Assembly (NCBI RefSeq): GCF_003671495.1
Contig: NZ_RCHN01000022.1
Coordinates: 1 to 64,000, forward strand
Length of the DNA stretch: 64,000 nt
Source: Ketobacter sp.
GTDB taxonomy: Bacteria > Pseudomonadota > Gammaproteobacteria > Pseudomonadales > Ketobacteraceae
Direction: 5' to 3'
Part shown: positions 17,888-27,419 of the stretch, piece by piece
How positions within the stretch are numbered: the stretch's first letter is position 1
Layout: each line of letters begins with the position of its first letter
Notes under the pieces: model-generated
Told to the model about the DNA's origin: nothing
Databases searched by the model: none
Seen by the model: the letters and a program-made list of their open reading frames with translations, nothing else
Translations under genes and position numbers: made by a program

Positions 17888-19099
17888 ATGATCAATCTTG
17901 AGTTACCCAAGAAACTGCAGATGGCACAGCAGATGAGCCATCAGGTGGCCGCCACCGTATTCCGGCCCATTGCCCGTAAATACGACAAAATTGAACACTG
18001 TGACACTCCGGAGGAATTGATTCCCCTGGGGCAGATGATCAAGGGCATGGGCGGCGACGGCAAAAAGCCCGAAAGCCAATCCGGGGGCCGTGCCAGTGAC
18101 GCGGTTAACAACGGCGCCAACATGATGCAGGTGTTGACCACCGCGGAGATGAGCTGGGGCTGCATCGGTCTGATGCTGTCGATCCCGGGGTTGGGGCTGG
18201 GCAACGCGGCCATCCAGGCCGTGGGCACTCCGCAACAGAAAGAACGGTTTGGTGGTTTGCATTGTGCCATGGCCATCACCGAACCCGGCTGTGGCTCGGA
18301 TTCTGCGGCGGTGAAGACCTCGGCGGTGCTGGATGGGGATGAGTGGGTCCTGAACGGCGAGAAGATTTTTGCCACTTCTGCCAGTCGCGGTGATGCCGTC
18401 GTGGTGTGGGCCACCCTGGATAAATCGAAGGGCAAGGCGGCCATCAAATCCTTTGTGGTGGAACGGGGCACGCCGGGCATGGAGATCGTGCGCTGTGAAG
18501 ACAAAATGGGGCTGCGGGTGTCGGATACGGCGGCCATTGTGTTTACCGATTGCCGCATTCCAAAGGACAATATCCTGGGGTCCGCGGAAATCGCAGATAC
18601 CGCTGAAGCGCGCAAAAAGGCCTTTGGTGGTGTAATGCAGACCTTTGATAACACCCGTCCGCCGGTTGCGGCCATGGCCTATGGGGTGGCGAGGGCCGCC
18701 CTGGAAATCACCAAAGAGTTGTTGCAGAAGGAAGGGATTGAATTTCGCTATGAAAAGTCCATCTATAACAGTACCGCGATTCAGGCGGAAGTCTATCGGA
18801 TGGAGGCGGAGCTGGAAGCCGCGCGCCTGTTGATACTGAAAGCCGCCTGGATGGCCGATAACAAGCAGCCCAATTCCAAGCAGGCGTCCATGTGCAAAGC
18901 GAAAGCCGGACGGGTGGGGAACCAGATCACCTTGAAGTGTGTTGAATTGTGCGGATCACTGGGTTATGGCGAAGAGCTGTTGTTGGAGAAGTTTGCCCGG
19001 GATTCCAAGATTCTGGACATTTTTGAAGGCACCCAACAAATTCAGCAACTGATCATTGCCCGCAATGTGTTGGGTAAATCGTCCAGTGAGTTGAAGTGA
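17888..19099 (+). CDS. Acyl-CoA dehydrogenase
   Basis: 403 residues. AMAITEPGCGSDSAAVKTSA (FAD and substrate contacts), NGEKIFATSASRGDAVVVWA, FDNTRPPVAAMAYGVARAAL and FEGTQQIQQLIIARNVLG define the family; Glu about 380 is in the usual catalytic place. Residues near the N-terminus (PLGQMIKGMGGDGKKPESQ) are a longer loop than in short-chain enzymes. It oxidises an acyl-CoA to the 2-enoyl-CoA and passes electrons to ETF. The upstream dehydrogenase lacks the catalytic Glu, so a mixed oligomer is plausible. A hairpin within the repeat that follows may terminate the operon. Confidence 0.9.
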   Translation: MINLELPKKLQMAQQMSHQVAATVFRPIARKYDKIEHCDTPEELIPLGQMIKGMGGDGKKPESQSGGRASDAVNNGANMMQVLTTAEMSWGCIGLMLSIPGLGLGNAAIQAVGTPQQKERFGGLHCAMAITEPGCGSDSAAVKTSAVLDGDEWVLNGEKIFATSASRGDAVVVWATLDKSKGKAAIKSFVVERGTPGMEIVRCEDKMGLRVSDTAAIVFTDCRIPKDNILGSAEIADTAEARKKAFGGVMQTFDNTRPPVAAMAYGVARAALEITKELLQKEGIEFRYEKSIYNSTAIQAEVYRMEAELEAARLLILKAAWMADNKQPNSKQASMCKAKAGRVGNQITLKCVELCGSLGYGEELLLEKFARDSKILDIFEGTQQIQQLIIARNVLGKSSSELK

Positions 19100-19128
19100 C
19101 GGGTGTCGCGGGGGAGACGGTCAAGGTA

Positions 19129-19310
19129 GAGCGCGGACATGGAGCCTTTCGGTAGCATGACGCTTGGCCTGCGGCTTCCCTGTGCTTCTCAATTTAACCG
19201 GAAGCGTCAGAACTCGCGCGTTGCGCTCAGACAGCTGACGCTTTTTTCCGGTGAAATCTGCGATGCTCGGCGGCGCGAGAATGCTACCGAAAGGCTCCAT
19301 GCCCGCGCTC
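19129..19310. repeat. 182-bp element bounded by 30-bp inverted repeats (MITE-like)
   Basis: The left arm 19129-19158 (begins GAGCGCGGACATGGAGCCTT) and the right arm 19281-19310 are inverted copies matching at 29 of 30 positions. The 122 bases between them encode nothing and hold a second, smaller inverted repeat. Long, nearly perfect ends around a short non-coding core are typical of miniature inverted-repeat elements, or of a repetitive extragenic unit. No clear target-site duplication was seen, and no second copy was noticed in the window. Confidence 0.65.
19202..19247 (+). terminator. Terminator-like hairpin inside the inverted-repeat element
   Basis: AAGCGTCAG (19202-19210) pairs with CTGACGCTT (19235-19243) and is followed by more T residues, giving a 9-bp stem and T tract in plus orientation about 100 bases after the acyl-CoA dehydrogenase stop codon. 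Confidence 0.5.
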
Positions 19311-19371
19311 AGTAGCTGGCTGCTTTCCCGCTCGGCGTTCCCTGTGAACAGCTACTTCGCAATCAACCTCC

Positions 19372-21117
19372 CTAGTAAATCAAAGCCGCCTGCGTCACCA
19401 ACCAGGGGAAGGTGGTGTACTTGCGGTAATGGCGGATCAGTTTCACCGCCTGCTCCCCGTCATTCACATTCTTGTCCACAATATAGGCTTTCCAGTCGCA
19501 CTGCTTGTTGGAAAACTCAATGGTGGAATAGCCGTTCTGGGTGGTGTTGAAATAGCGGATATGGGGATTGGTCAGGCGCACGGCCGTGTTGGTGACCGCT
19601 TGTGCCAGTAGCTGTTGTTCCCCCTGGGGAGTGCTGGCGCCGATCATATCGAACAGGCCGGCGGAGGTGACCGACGGGGTCATAAATTCCACGCCGATGA
19701 AATTGTTGAAGTTGAAGATGGAGCGGTTGTCGTAATCCTGCTTGATGTGGGATGCCATGTAGGTGTGTAAATCCCCGGTGACCACCACAAAATTCTCCAC
19801 CTGGTTGGCGGCAATCTCGTTGTTAATCAGGTTACGTTCGTAGTCGAAACCGTCCCACGCATCCACATTGATGGGCATCTTGCCGTTGGACAGTTGAATG
19901 CCCAGTGAGCCCATGTAGGTCTGGTTGCCCAGCAGTTTCCACCGGGCTGTGGAGCCGATGACGCCATTCAACAGCCAGTCACGCTGATCTGCCCCCAGCA
20001 GGCTCTGCTGGTCACTTTGCCAATTGGAGCAACCATAGGGAACATAGCGTTCAAAGAAATCGCCCTCGCCACAGGGGTGTGCTGTGCGGTAACTGCGGCC
20101 GTCCAGCATAAACAGATCCACCAGATTGCCCAGTTGCACCCGACGGTAATATTTCAGGAAACGATGGGGATCCGAGGAACTCCAGTCCACTTCCACCCGC
20201 GCCGGAACGTACTCCAGCCAGGCCTGCTGGGAATCCAGCATCAACTGGTTAAGGCGGGCGGGATCGTTGCCGTAGGCCGCATCCAGGGTGAAAGGGTGGT
20301 CCGGTGCACCCAGGGTGTCACGTTCGTAGTCCCAGTAGGCGTCATTCGCGGTTTCGTGGTCGTCACGGGTGATGATGAAGGTGTGTTGTTCCATGGCCTG
20401 CTGCAGGAACGGATCGGAACGATAGGTCTTGTACAGGTGGCGGTAATCGTCCAGATCCAGGGCCACCAGGCCGTCGCTGGGCAACACAATCAGGCGGTCC
20501 TCAAAAGGCAGGCTCTGGAAGCGCGGGTCACCGGCGGTTTCATAAATGAAGTCCCCCAGGTGCAGCACAAAGTCGATGCTGTCGTCCTGGGCGATCTGCG
20601 CCAGGGCACCGTAGTAGCCGTTGGTGTAATCCTGGCAGGTGAGCAGGGCCAGCTTGAGATGATCCAGCTCCGCCCCAAAGGGTGGCGCCGTACGGCAGCG
20701 GCCGGTGCGACTGACGGTGTTGTCGTAGACAAAGCGATAGTAGTAGCGCAGATTGGGCTGCAGGTAGCCGTCCACGTCAATGGAAACGCAGTAATCCCGC
20801 TCCGGGCGGATGTTCTGGGATTCCACGATGCTTTCGAATTCCAGCTGGATGAATTCCGGATCGCGGGCGACCTGAACGATAAGGGCCTGACCGGCCCGCC
20901 AGGCGGAAGGGTCCACCCGGGTCCACAGCACCACACCGGTGGGCGTGGGGTCGCCGGACGACACCGACAAACTGAATACCCGGTGTGAATCCTGGTTGAG
21001 GGGGGCATCCGCGGATACCAGCCCGGCCTGGGCATCGCCACTGGTGAAAGTGACCACATAGGGTGTGGCTACGCCGGCGGCGAGAAAGGAGAGAAACGTG
21101 CGTCGATCAATACTCAT
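19372..21117 (-). CDS. phoD: Alkaline phosphatase D family protein, Tat-exported
   Basis: 581 residues. The N-terminus DRRTFLSFLAAG is a twin-arginine signal. An N-terminal Fn3-like domain precedes the metallophosphatase core, with LALLTCQDY, the metal-binding HLGDFIYE, RDDHETANDAYWD and VVTGDLHTYMAS, and the LLGADQRDWL segment, all typical of PhoD. PhoD enzymes are Fe/Ca phosphodiesterases or phosphomonoesterases in the periplasm, usually induced by phosphate starvation. No Pho box was found upstream by eye. Monocistronic, convergent with the dehydrogenase operon. Confidence 0.9.
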   Translation of the reverse strand: MSIDRRTFLSFLAAGVATPYVVTFTSGDAQAGLVSADAPLNQDSHRVFSLSVSSGDPTPTGVVLWTRVDPSAWRAGQALIVQVARDPEFIQLEFESIVESQNIRPERDYCVSIDVDGYLQPNLRYYYRFVYDNTVSRTGRCRTAPPFGAELDHLKLALLTCQDYTNGYYGALAQIAQDDSIDFVLHLGDFIYETAGDPRFQSLPFEDRLIVLPSDGLVALDLDDYRHLYKTYRSDPFLQQAMEQHTFIITRDDHETANDAYWDYERDTLGAPDHPFTLDAAYGNDPARLNQLMLDSQQAWLEYVPARVEVDWSSSDPHRFLKYYRRVQLGNLVDLFMLDGRSYRTAHPCGEGDFFERYVPYGCSNWQSDQQSLLGADQRDWLLNGVIGSTARWKLLGNQTYMGSLGIQLSNGKMPINVDAWDGFDYERNLINNEIAANQVENFVVVTGDLHTYMASHIKQDYDNRSIFNFNNFIGVEFMTPSVTSAGLFDMIGASTPQGEQQLLAQAVTNTAVRLTNPHIRYFNTTQNGYSTIEFSNKQCDWKAYIVDKNVNDGEQAVKLIRHYRKYTTFPWLVTQAALIY

Positions 21118-21447
21118 GGGAATCCCCGGACATCCTTGCTGTTGTTATGGCTACCTGACGGTGGGGTATCGGTGAGCTTGCCTCATGTCGGTTCCCCAGG
21201 GTAGTGCGTTTTTTATCTTTTTATTGTGTAATTCTTATTTCAGTTGCGAAAATAATGAACGTTTTCGAACCTGATTGGGCCGAATAATAGTCAAATTGGC
21301 ACATTAGTACAACTAAGTGGATTAACCTATCAGCGCGGCTTCTGGTTCGGCGATTAGCGCGGATGTGGCCGGTTTCAGTTCGGTCAGTTTACATGCTGCT
21401 GCTAATCGGGTAAAAAGCCTCGTCCAATCGTTATAGCGGGAAGTATC
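21118..21447. other. Divergent intergenic region between phoD and ttcA
   Basis: 330 bases. The stretch 21205-21320 is distinctly AT-rich (TTTTTTATCTTTTTATTGTG and AATAATGAACG), fitting promoters for the two divergent genes. No RNA gene, repeat or open frame with support was found. Confidence 0.4.
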
Positions 21448-22401
21448 ATGTCTGTCATCCACACCGAGTCCACCAGCTTCGAGCCCAACCGTGAAACCGA
21501 GCTCACGGCGGAGCAGGCCAAGAAGCAAAAGACCCGCTTCAATAAGCTGCAGAAAAAACTGCGGCGGGAAGTGGGCAAGGCCATTGCGGATTACAACATG
21601 ATCGAGGAAGGGGACCGCATCATGGTGTGCCTGTCCGGCGGCAAGGATTCCTACACCATGCTGGACATCCTCATGAGCCTGCAGAAAAGCGCGCCGGTGA
21701 ATTTTGAGCTGGTGGCGGTGAATATGGACCAGAAACAGCCGGGGTTCCCCGAGCATGTATTGCCGGAGTATCTGGACCAGTTGGGCATTGAGTACTACAT
21801 CATCAACCGGGATACCTATTCTGTGGTGAAGGAAAAGATCCCGGAAGGCGCCACCACCTGCGGCCTGTGTTCCCGCCTGCGCCGCGGTACCTTGTATTCC
21901 TTTGCTGAGGACATCAAAGCCACCAAAATTGCCCTGGGTCATCACCGGGACGATATCGTGGAAACCCTGTTCCTCAACATGTTCTATGGCTCGCGCCTGT
22001 CGGGAATGCCTCCCAAACTGCTGTCCGATGATGGCCGCAACATTGTGATCCGGCCGCTGTCCTATTGCCGGGAGAAGGACATCATCGCCTTCGCCAATTT
22101 CAAGGAATTCCCCATCATTCCCTGTAATCTGTGCGGCTCCCAGGAAAACCTGCAACGCCAGAACATCAAGCTGATGCTGAAAGACTGGGATCGCCAGCAA
22201 CCGGGCCGCATTGAACATATCTTCAATGCCATGCAGAACATCAAGCTGTCCCAGATGGCGGACACAAACCTGTTCGATTTTCAGAACCTGCAGCTGGATC
22301 GCAGTACTGAACGCAAAGAGTATGAATTCGCCCACGACCAGACCGTTGATGGTAAACCGGCCCGGGATGCGGTAAAAATGGTGAATCTCGTTAACCTGTA
22401 A
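21448..22401 (+). CDS. ttcA: tRNA 2-thiocytidine(32) synthetase TtcA
   Basis: 317 residues. The PP-loop [13 protein letters not shown] binds [18 protein letters not shown] and [15 protein letters not shown] supply the Cys residues that hold the iron-sulfur cluster in Ttc[21 protein letters not shown] is also diagnostic. The enzyme thiolates cytidine 32 of certain tRNAs. The next gene starts six bases downstream, so they are cotranscribed. Confidence 0.95.
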   Translation: MSVIHTESTSFEPNRETELTAEQAKKQKTRFNKLQKKLRREVGKAIADYNMIEEGDRIMVCLSGGKDSYTMLDILMSLQKSAPVNFELVAVNMDQKQPGFPEHVLPEYLDQLGIEYYIINRDTYSVVKEKIPEGATTCGLCSRLRRGTLYSFAEDIKATKIALGHHRDDIVETLFLNMFYGSRLSGMPPKLLSDDGRNIVIRPLSYCREKDIIAFANFKEFPIIPCNLCGSQENLQRQNIKLMLKDWDRQQPGRIEHIFNAMQNIKLSQMADTNLFDFQNLQLDRSTERKEYEFAHDQTVDGKPARDAVKMVNLVNL

Positions 22402-22407
22402 GGCCCA

Positions 22408-23637
22408 TTGCCGTTGCTCAATTACCTTTGGGGTGGATTTTTTCTGGTGGGATTTGCCGTTGCCCTGGTGCGTTTCTTTGGGGGTGACACGACGGTGTTC
22501 CAGGCCATCATTCAATCCACCTTTGATATGGCCACCCTCTCGGTGGAGATCGCCATTGGTCTGGTGGGTCTGTTGGCGCTGTGGTCCGGCCTGTTTCGGA
22601 TAGCGGAGCGGGCGGGGCTGATTTCGGTTCTGAGCCGCATACTGGCACCGTTTTTCAGCCGGGTGATGCCCGAGGTGCCTAAAGGGCACGCTGCCCAGGG
22701 CGCCGTCACCATGAATCTGGCGGCCAACATGCTGGGGCTGGATAATGCGGCTACCCCGCTGGGCTTGAAAGCCATGCAGGCGCTGCAGAGCCTGAACCCC
22801 GTCAGCCACACCGCCAGCAACGCCCAGATTCTGTTTCTGGTGTTGAATACTTCTTCGGTGACCCTGTTGCCGGTCACCATTTTCATGTATCGCGCGCAGT
22901 TAGGCGCGGCCGACCCCACCGATGTGTTTATCCCGATTCTGCTGGCCACCAGCCTGTCCACCCTGACCGGGCTGGTGACGGTGATGTTGATTCAGAAGAT
23001 TCCCTTCGACCGGGTGGTGCTGGGATACCTCGCGGCCGGCGCCCTGTTAATGAGCTGCTTTATCTATTGGTTGACCCTGTTGCCCGCGGCTGATCTGGGC
23101 CAGGTGTCCCAGTTATTGGCCAATGGGGTGCTGCTCACCGTGATTGCGCTGTTCATCGCGGCGGGCTTGTGGAAGCGGGTTGCCGTGTACGAGGAGTTTG
23201 TGGAAGGGGCCAAAGAAGGCTTTGAAACCGCGGTCAAGCTAATCCCCTACCTGGTGGCTATGTTGGTGGCCATCGGGGTGTTTCGGGCCTGTGGCGCGCT
23301 GGATTACCTGATCGGGCTGGTGGGGGCGGTGTTGGGGGCGCTGGGTGTGACCACGGGCTTTGTGGACGCGTTACCGGTGGCGCTGATGAAGCCCTTCAGC
23401 GGCAGTGGGGCACGGGCCCTGATGCTGGATGTGATGAACACTCACGGGGTGGATTCCCTGGCCGGCCGCATCGCAGCGGTGATGCAGGGGTCCACCGAAA
23501 CCACCTTCTATGTGCTCACGGTGTATTTCGGTGTGGTGGGGATCACCCGGATTCGCTATGCCCTGTGGGCTGGGCTGCTCTGCGACGGGGTGGGCATGGT
23601 GAGTGCCATTGCCCTCGGGCTATGGTTCTTTGGCTGA
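22408..23637 (+). CDS. Nucleoside-recognition (SpmA/SpmB-type, Gate domain) membrane protein
   Basis: 409 residues with about ten membrane helices. Two Gate/nucleoside-recognition domains are fused: the N-terminal half (GAVTMNLAANMLGLDNAATP, SpmA-like) and the C-terminal half (AVKLIPYLVAMLVAIGVFRA, then MKPFSGSGARALMLD and GSTETTFYVLTVYFG, SpmB-like). In spore formers the two halves are separate spore-maturation proteins; in non-sporulating proteobacteria the fusion is common and its substrate is not known. The start is a TTG, six bases after ttcA. Confidence 0.85.
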   Translation: MPLLNYLWGGFFLVGFAVALVRFFGGDTTVFQAIIQSTFDMATLSVEIAIGLVGLLALWSGLFRIAERAGLISVLSRILAPFFSRVMPEVPKGHAAQGAVTMNLAANMLGLDNAATPLGLKAMQALQSLNPVSHTASNAQILFLVLNTSSVTLLPVTIFMYRAQLGAADPTDVFIPILLATSLSTLTGLVTVMLIQKIPFDRVVLGYLAAGALLMSCFIYWLTLLPAADLGQVSQLLANGVLLTVIALFIAAGLWKRVAVYEEFVEGAKEGFETAVKLIPYLVAMLVAIGVFRACGALDYLIGLVGAVLGALGVTTGFVDALPVALMKPFSGSGARALMLDVMNTHGVDSLAGRIAAVMQGSTETTFYVLTVYFGVVGITRIRYALWAGLLCDGVGMVSAIALGLWFFG

Positions 23638-23686
23638 ATCTGCCATAATTCATGAAGTTTATAGGTTTGGTCTGGATATTTAATTC

Positions 23687-24658
23687 ATGAATGTAGCGCG
23701 GGTTGACCTGAATCTGTTGGTGTATCTGGATGTGTTGTTGCGGGAACTGAATGTAACCCGGGCAGCAGAGCAGTTGGGCATCACCCAACCGGCCATGAGT
23801 AATGGCCTGAAACGGCTCAGGGATCTGTTCAACGACCCCCTGCTGATCCGCTCCAGCGAAGGCATGAAGCCCACCGAACGGGCCCTGGATCTGCAGCCCA
23901 AGGTACGGCAGATCCTGTCGGACACCCAGTATCTGCTGGAACCGAAACAGGAATTCAAGCCTCTCACCAGTAAGCGCGTATTCCGCATCATGGTCAGCGA
24001 CTATGCTGAGGCGACGTTGATTCCGCTGTTGATCAAGCACATCCGCAGCGAAGCGCCCAACGTGATCCTGGATTTTCTGACCCCCAGTGATGTCAGTTAC
24101 CAGGATCTGGAGCAGGGGCGGGTGGATATGGCCATCAACCGCTTCAATGAAATCCCCCAGTCCTTTCACCAGAACACAGTGTGGACCGACAGCTTTTCCT
24201 GCCTGGTGAGCCGCAAAAACCCTGCTGCGGAGAACTTCAATCTCAAAGCCTACCTGAATGCCCAGCATATCTGGGTGAGCAAAACCGGTATGGGGGTGGG
24301 GTTTGGGGTGAACCCGGAAAAGTCTGGCGGTTTGGGGTGGATCGACCAGGCTCTACAGCGCATTGGCAAAAAGCGTAAGATCACCATCTTTACCCGTCAT
24401 TACCAAACCCCTGGCCTGCTGGTGCAAAACAACGACCTGGTGGCGACGTTGCCCACAAAAATTGCCCGCATGCAGGCAGAGAATCCGAAGCTGGTGATCC
24501 TGGACCCTCCTTTCTACATCCCGGAATTTGAGCTTAAGATGGCCTGGAGCCCGCTGTTGCATCCCAACGCCGGGCACCAGTGGTTACGGCGGCTGATTAT
24601 GTACACCGCAGAGCGTATTGCAGACGACGAACGCCGTCTGGTGGGAGAGCATCAATGA
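23687..24658 (+). CDS. LysR-family transcriptional regulator
   Basis: 323 residues. The N-terminal winged helix has LNLLVYLDVLLRELNVTRAA, then EQLGITQPAMSNGLKRLRDL; the remainder is a periplasmic-binding-like effector domain (RVFRIMVSDYAEATLIPLL), of the NodD/LinR/PcpR-like subgroup. The target is unknown. The nearest plausible targets are the ttcA operon upstream or the convergent STAND gene, with which it overlaps by seven bases at the 3' ends. Confidence 0.85.
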   Translation: MNVARVDLNLLVYLDVLLRELNVTRAAEQLGITQPAMSNGLKRLRDLFNDPLLIRSSEGMKPTERALDLQPKVRQILSDTQYLLEPKQEFKPLTSKRVFRIMVSDYAEATLIPLLIKHIRSEAPNVILDFLTPSDVSYQDLEQGRVDMAINRFNEIPQSFHQNTVWTDSFSCLVSRKNPAAENFNLKAYLNAQHIWVSKTGMGVGFGVNPEKSGGLGWIDQALQRIGKKRKITIFTRHYQTPGLLVQNNDLVATLPTKIARMQAENPKLVILDPPFYIPEFELKMAWSPLLHPNAGHQWLRRLIMYTAERIADDERRLVGEHQ

Positions 24659-27099
24659 GCCAATACGCCGAAGCCAAGCTCCAACAGAGCAGTTCGGTGT
24701 GTGTTGGAGGTGATGTGATTGTCCACCAGCGCTTTGTGGATAATGCGCTCGCTGCCCGGGATGTCGTCAAACAAGCCCAGGTGCAGGTCCTTGCTGCTGG
24801 TTTTGGATAACAGGTCGTTCAATTTGATGAACGCGGAGTGTTTGTTGCCGCTGTTGTATTCCAGCCACAAATCCAACAACGAGATCGAGAGGAAGTGAAC
24901 GGAAAAGCCACTTTCGATATTCAGGTAAAGCAGTTGCTGCACCAGTTTTTGTGACTCGTTCGGATTGCCGCACAGGCGATAATAAAATACCCCCGCCATG
25001 AGCCAGCTCAGCTGACTGATCCAGTCGAGAGTGGTATCCGGTTCCAGGCTCTCATCGATGTGCCGGGTCAGGCAGCATTCCTGCGCCAGGGATTGCGCCC
25101 AGGCCGTGTCCTGATTGATCGTCGCCAGCCTGAAGTGTTCCAGCATGACCTGCGCATAGTACCGGTCCGAGCCGCTGCAGGAAGATACCCGTTCCATAAA
25201 CGTCAGCAGATGCCGTGCCGTGTCCAGTTGCTGGCGGCGGATGGTTTCCCGTACCAGGGTCTGATAGGCCGCAAATTGCGTATCGCTGTGCAGCCAGGGC
25301 AGGGTCGAGCACTGGGCCAGGCAGGTTTGGTAGCCCGCCTCGCGGTCAACTGTGCGATAAAGCAGGTAACCATAAAAGATAGTGACCAGCGATTTGCCGA
25401 CGCCCTCGGGATATTGCCAGTGTCGGCCCAGGGTTTTTCGTAGCGAGTTTAATGCATGCTGCGGATCACTGTTGAAATAGTACAGGCGCGCTTCAATCTG
25501 TTTGGCAATGGCAAAGTTGAATTCGTAGCTCAGCTCATCGGAGGTTTCCCTGGACAGGTCGATATAATGCTGGGCCTCGCGGGCATGAAAGCGGTGCAGC
25601 TCCACCTCGGCCAACAAACTGTACAGGGTGGCCCGCAGTGAGGTGTACACCTCCGGGTGTTTGGTCAATAGCCGGAGGCGTTCCACCAGCTCTTTGCTCA
25701 AGCGTTTTTGTTGCGAAAGTATGATCCCATAGGCTACCGCACAATTGGCTTCCGTGTGGTTTTCGGGGCTTTGGATAATGGCTTCAATGCTTTTGTCTCC
25801 GGTCAGGCTGTGCAGCTCCAGCGCCGATTCTTGCAAGCGACCGGACAGGTTCAGGAGCCAGCACCAGGCCATGCGGGTCTGTGCCAGGTTTTGCGTCAAC
25901 GGATTGCGGTTGGCGATGCGATCCTGATACAGCGTCAGCAGATTTCCGGAACGCAGCCAGGACACCAGATTTCCCAGATAGTACTCCAGCTGCACGGTGC
26001 GCTGGGGGTGATGTGTGGACAGGGTGACGCCTTCCAGGTGGAAACGGTGATCGCTCAACCACCGGCAGGCATTGGCTACCAGACGACCGCGCTGCGCTTC
26101 CTCCAGAGCCTCGAAGCGCATCAGCAGGCGTTCCCGTACCCAGGGGGAATAGCGAAAACACAGTGGGTGTTCGGGATCAACCTCGAGGAAAAATCGCGTG
26201 CTTTGCAGGGTTTGCAATGACGTTGTGACGGGGGCGCCCTGTACAAAGCTTTGGCAAAGTTCCTCATTGAATCGGTGCAGAAAACCGGTTTGGGTCAGAA
26301 AACCTGAGGTTTGCGTATCAATGTGCTCAATCATTTGATCAAGCAAAAACGTGAACAACGCCCGGGCCGGTTGCTTGAAGTCACACACCTGCGCTGCGAT
26401 GTGGTTGAGGCACAGTTGTGCCAGCTTCACGCCGGCTGGCCAGCCTTGTGTGGTTTTGACGATTAATTCGTTGAATGCCTGATGGGCGGCGTTTTTGCTG
26501 AGGAACACCCGCAATTCGTTGGCGTTGAAATAAAGCTGGTCCTGGGTGAGCAGGACGCTATCACGGTTGTCGCCTTGGTCCCCCAGAAGCGCGGAGCGGG
26601 ACGTACCGGCGATGATCCAATATAAGTTGGGACTGCGATGGATCAACTCGATGAAGCGATCATGCCAGGCGCTGTTGCGCAGTATCTGCACATCATCCAC
26701 GATAACCGTGACAGGCTCCTGCAAGCCGTTGAGCGCAGTGTAGAAAAGGTCGAATAAAATAAAGGGTGGTAAACCAGGGTCACTGAAATCCCGGCTCAGT
26801 ATCGGGCCGGTGAAGTCCGGGATAATCCGATTGAGGGCGACCGTCAGGTGTTGGAAGAAGCAGGTAGCGCTGACATCGGTCTCTTGCAGGGTCAACCAGG
26901 CGGTGTGTTCCGGGTTCAGGCTGTAGAACTGTTGCAACAGCGTGGTTTTACCGCCGCCATTGGGGGCCAGCACGGCCCTGACTTTTTTGTTGCCGTTACG
27001 CTGCAGTACTTCCAGCAGGCGGGTCCGGGGAACCATGCTCCGGTTATCCATGGGGGTGAACCAACTGGTATCCAGATTGGCAGACAGAAACGTGGCCAT
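24652..27099 (-). CDS. MalT-like STAND ATPase with helical repeats, no DNA-binding domain
   Basis: 815 residues from ATG 27099 (a TTG 12 bases upstream is the alternative). The N-terminal NTPase has a Walker A loop APNGGGKTTLL (about 45-55) and a Walker B strand VTVIVDDVQIL, with the MalT-type ARVFLTL-like region FNANELRVFLS. The middle and C-terminal parts (about 330-815) are TPR/superhelical repeats (CNPNESQKLVQQLLYLNIES). MalT/AcoK/AlkS-family regulators are usually about 900 residues and end in a LuxR-type helix-turn-helix; this one stops at ELGFGVLAH with no such domain. It may have lost DNA binding, or signals through a partner. The 3' end overlaps the convergent LysR gene. Confidence 0.8.
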   Translation of the reverse strand: MATFLSANLDTSWFTPMDNRSMVPRTRLLEVLQRNGNKKVRAVLAPNGGGKTTLLQQFYSLNPEHTAWLTLQETDVSATCFFQHLTVALNRIIPDFTGPILSRDFSDPGLPPFILFDLFYTALNGLQEPVTVIVDDVQILRNSAWHDRFIELIHRSPNLYWIIAGTSRSALLGDQGDNRDSVLLTQDQLYFNANELRVFLSKNAAHQAFNELIVKTTQGWPAGVKLAQLCLNHIAAQVCDFKQPARALFTFLLDQMIEHIDTQTSGFLTQTGFLHRFNEELCQSFVQGAPVTTSLQTLQSTRFFLEVDPEHPLCFRYSPWVRERLLMRFEALEEAQRGRLVANACRWLSDHRFHLEGVTLSTHHPQRTVQLEYYLGNLVSWLRSGNLLTLYQDRIANRNPLTQNLAQTRMAWCWLLNLSGRLQESALELHSLTGDKSIEAIIQSPENHTEANCAVAYGIILSQQKRLSKELVERLRLLTKHPEVYTSLRATLYSLLAEVELHRFHAREAQHYIDLSRETSDELSYEFNFAIAKQIEARLYYFNSDPQHALNSLRKTLGRHWQYPEGVGKSLVTIFYGYLLYRTVDREAGYQTCLAQCSTLPWLHSDTQFAAYQTLVRETIRRQQLDTARHLLTFMERVSSCSGSDRYYAQVMLEHFRLATINQDTAWAQSLAQECCLTRHIDESLEPDTTLDWISQLSWLMAGVFYYRLCGNPNESQKLVQQLLYLNIESGFSVHFLSISLLDLWLEYNSGNKHSAFIKLNDLLSKTSSKDLHLGLFDDIPGSERIIHKALVDNHITSNTHRTALLELGFGVLAH

Positions 27100-27357
27100 A
27101 CCCGATCTCAATTCACTGTTTGTAGATATAGTTATTGTTATAGCTTATGCGTTATTGTTTCTTGTTTTTTTGTCGATCCTAACAAGCCAAAGAGCATACT
27201 GGTGGGTGCAGAAGTCCTGTTGTTGAATTACCCGGGTGATCCCTTTAATCAACAGTAAACGGAAGGCTGAATGTAATATAAGGCCAGAAAATCAACGTTT
27301 TTTCAAGCTTGATCGTGCGGGAAAGTGCTTCTGATCGGGTTAAGCCGATGAGTTAGA
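27100..27357. other. Intergenic region upstream of the STAND ATPase gene
   Basis: Together with the glcB terminator that follows, about 320 bases lack a gene. The part near 27110-27190 is AT-rich (GTTATTGTTATAGCTTATGC on the plus strand), likely the STAND gene promoter on the minus strand. A short plus-strand frame here lacks a start signal. Confidence 0.35.
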
Positions 27358-27393
27358 ACAGAAAACCCGGCCATGAGCCGGGCTTTCTGTTTT
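27358..27393. terminator. Terminator of glcB
   Basis: ACAGAAAACCCGGC / GCCGGGCTTTCTGT, 13 of 14 pairs with a five-base loop (CATGA), with T residues on both sides. It lies about 30 bases past the glcB stop codon on the minus strand and could also act on the plus strand. Confidence 0.7.
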
Positions 27394-27419
27394 GGCCGCG
27401 GGGAGCCGCGCAGGCGGAA

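Noticed and set aside
21322..22809. Long minus-strand frame opposite ttcA and the nucleoside-recognition gene
   Set aside because: Antisense to two well-supported genes, no domains.
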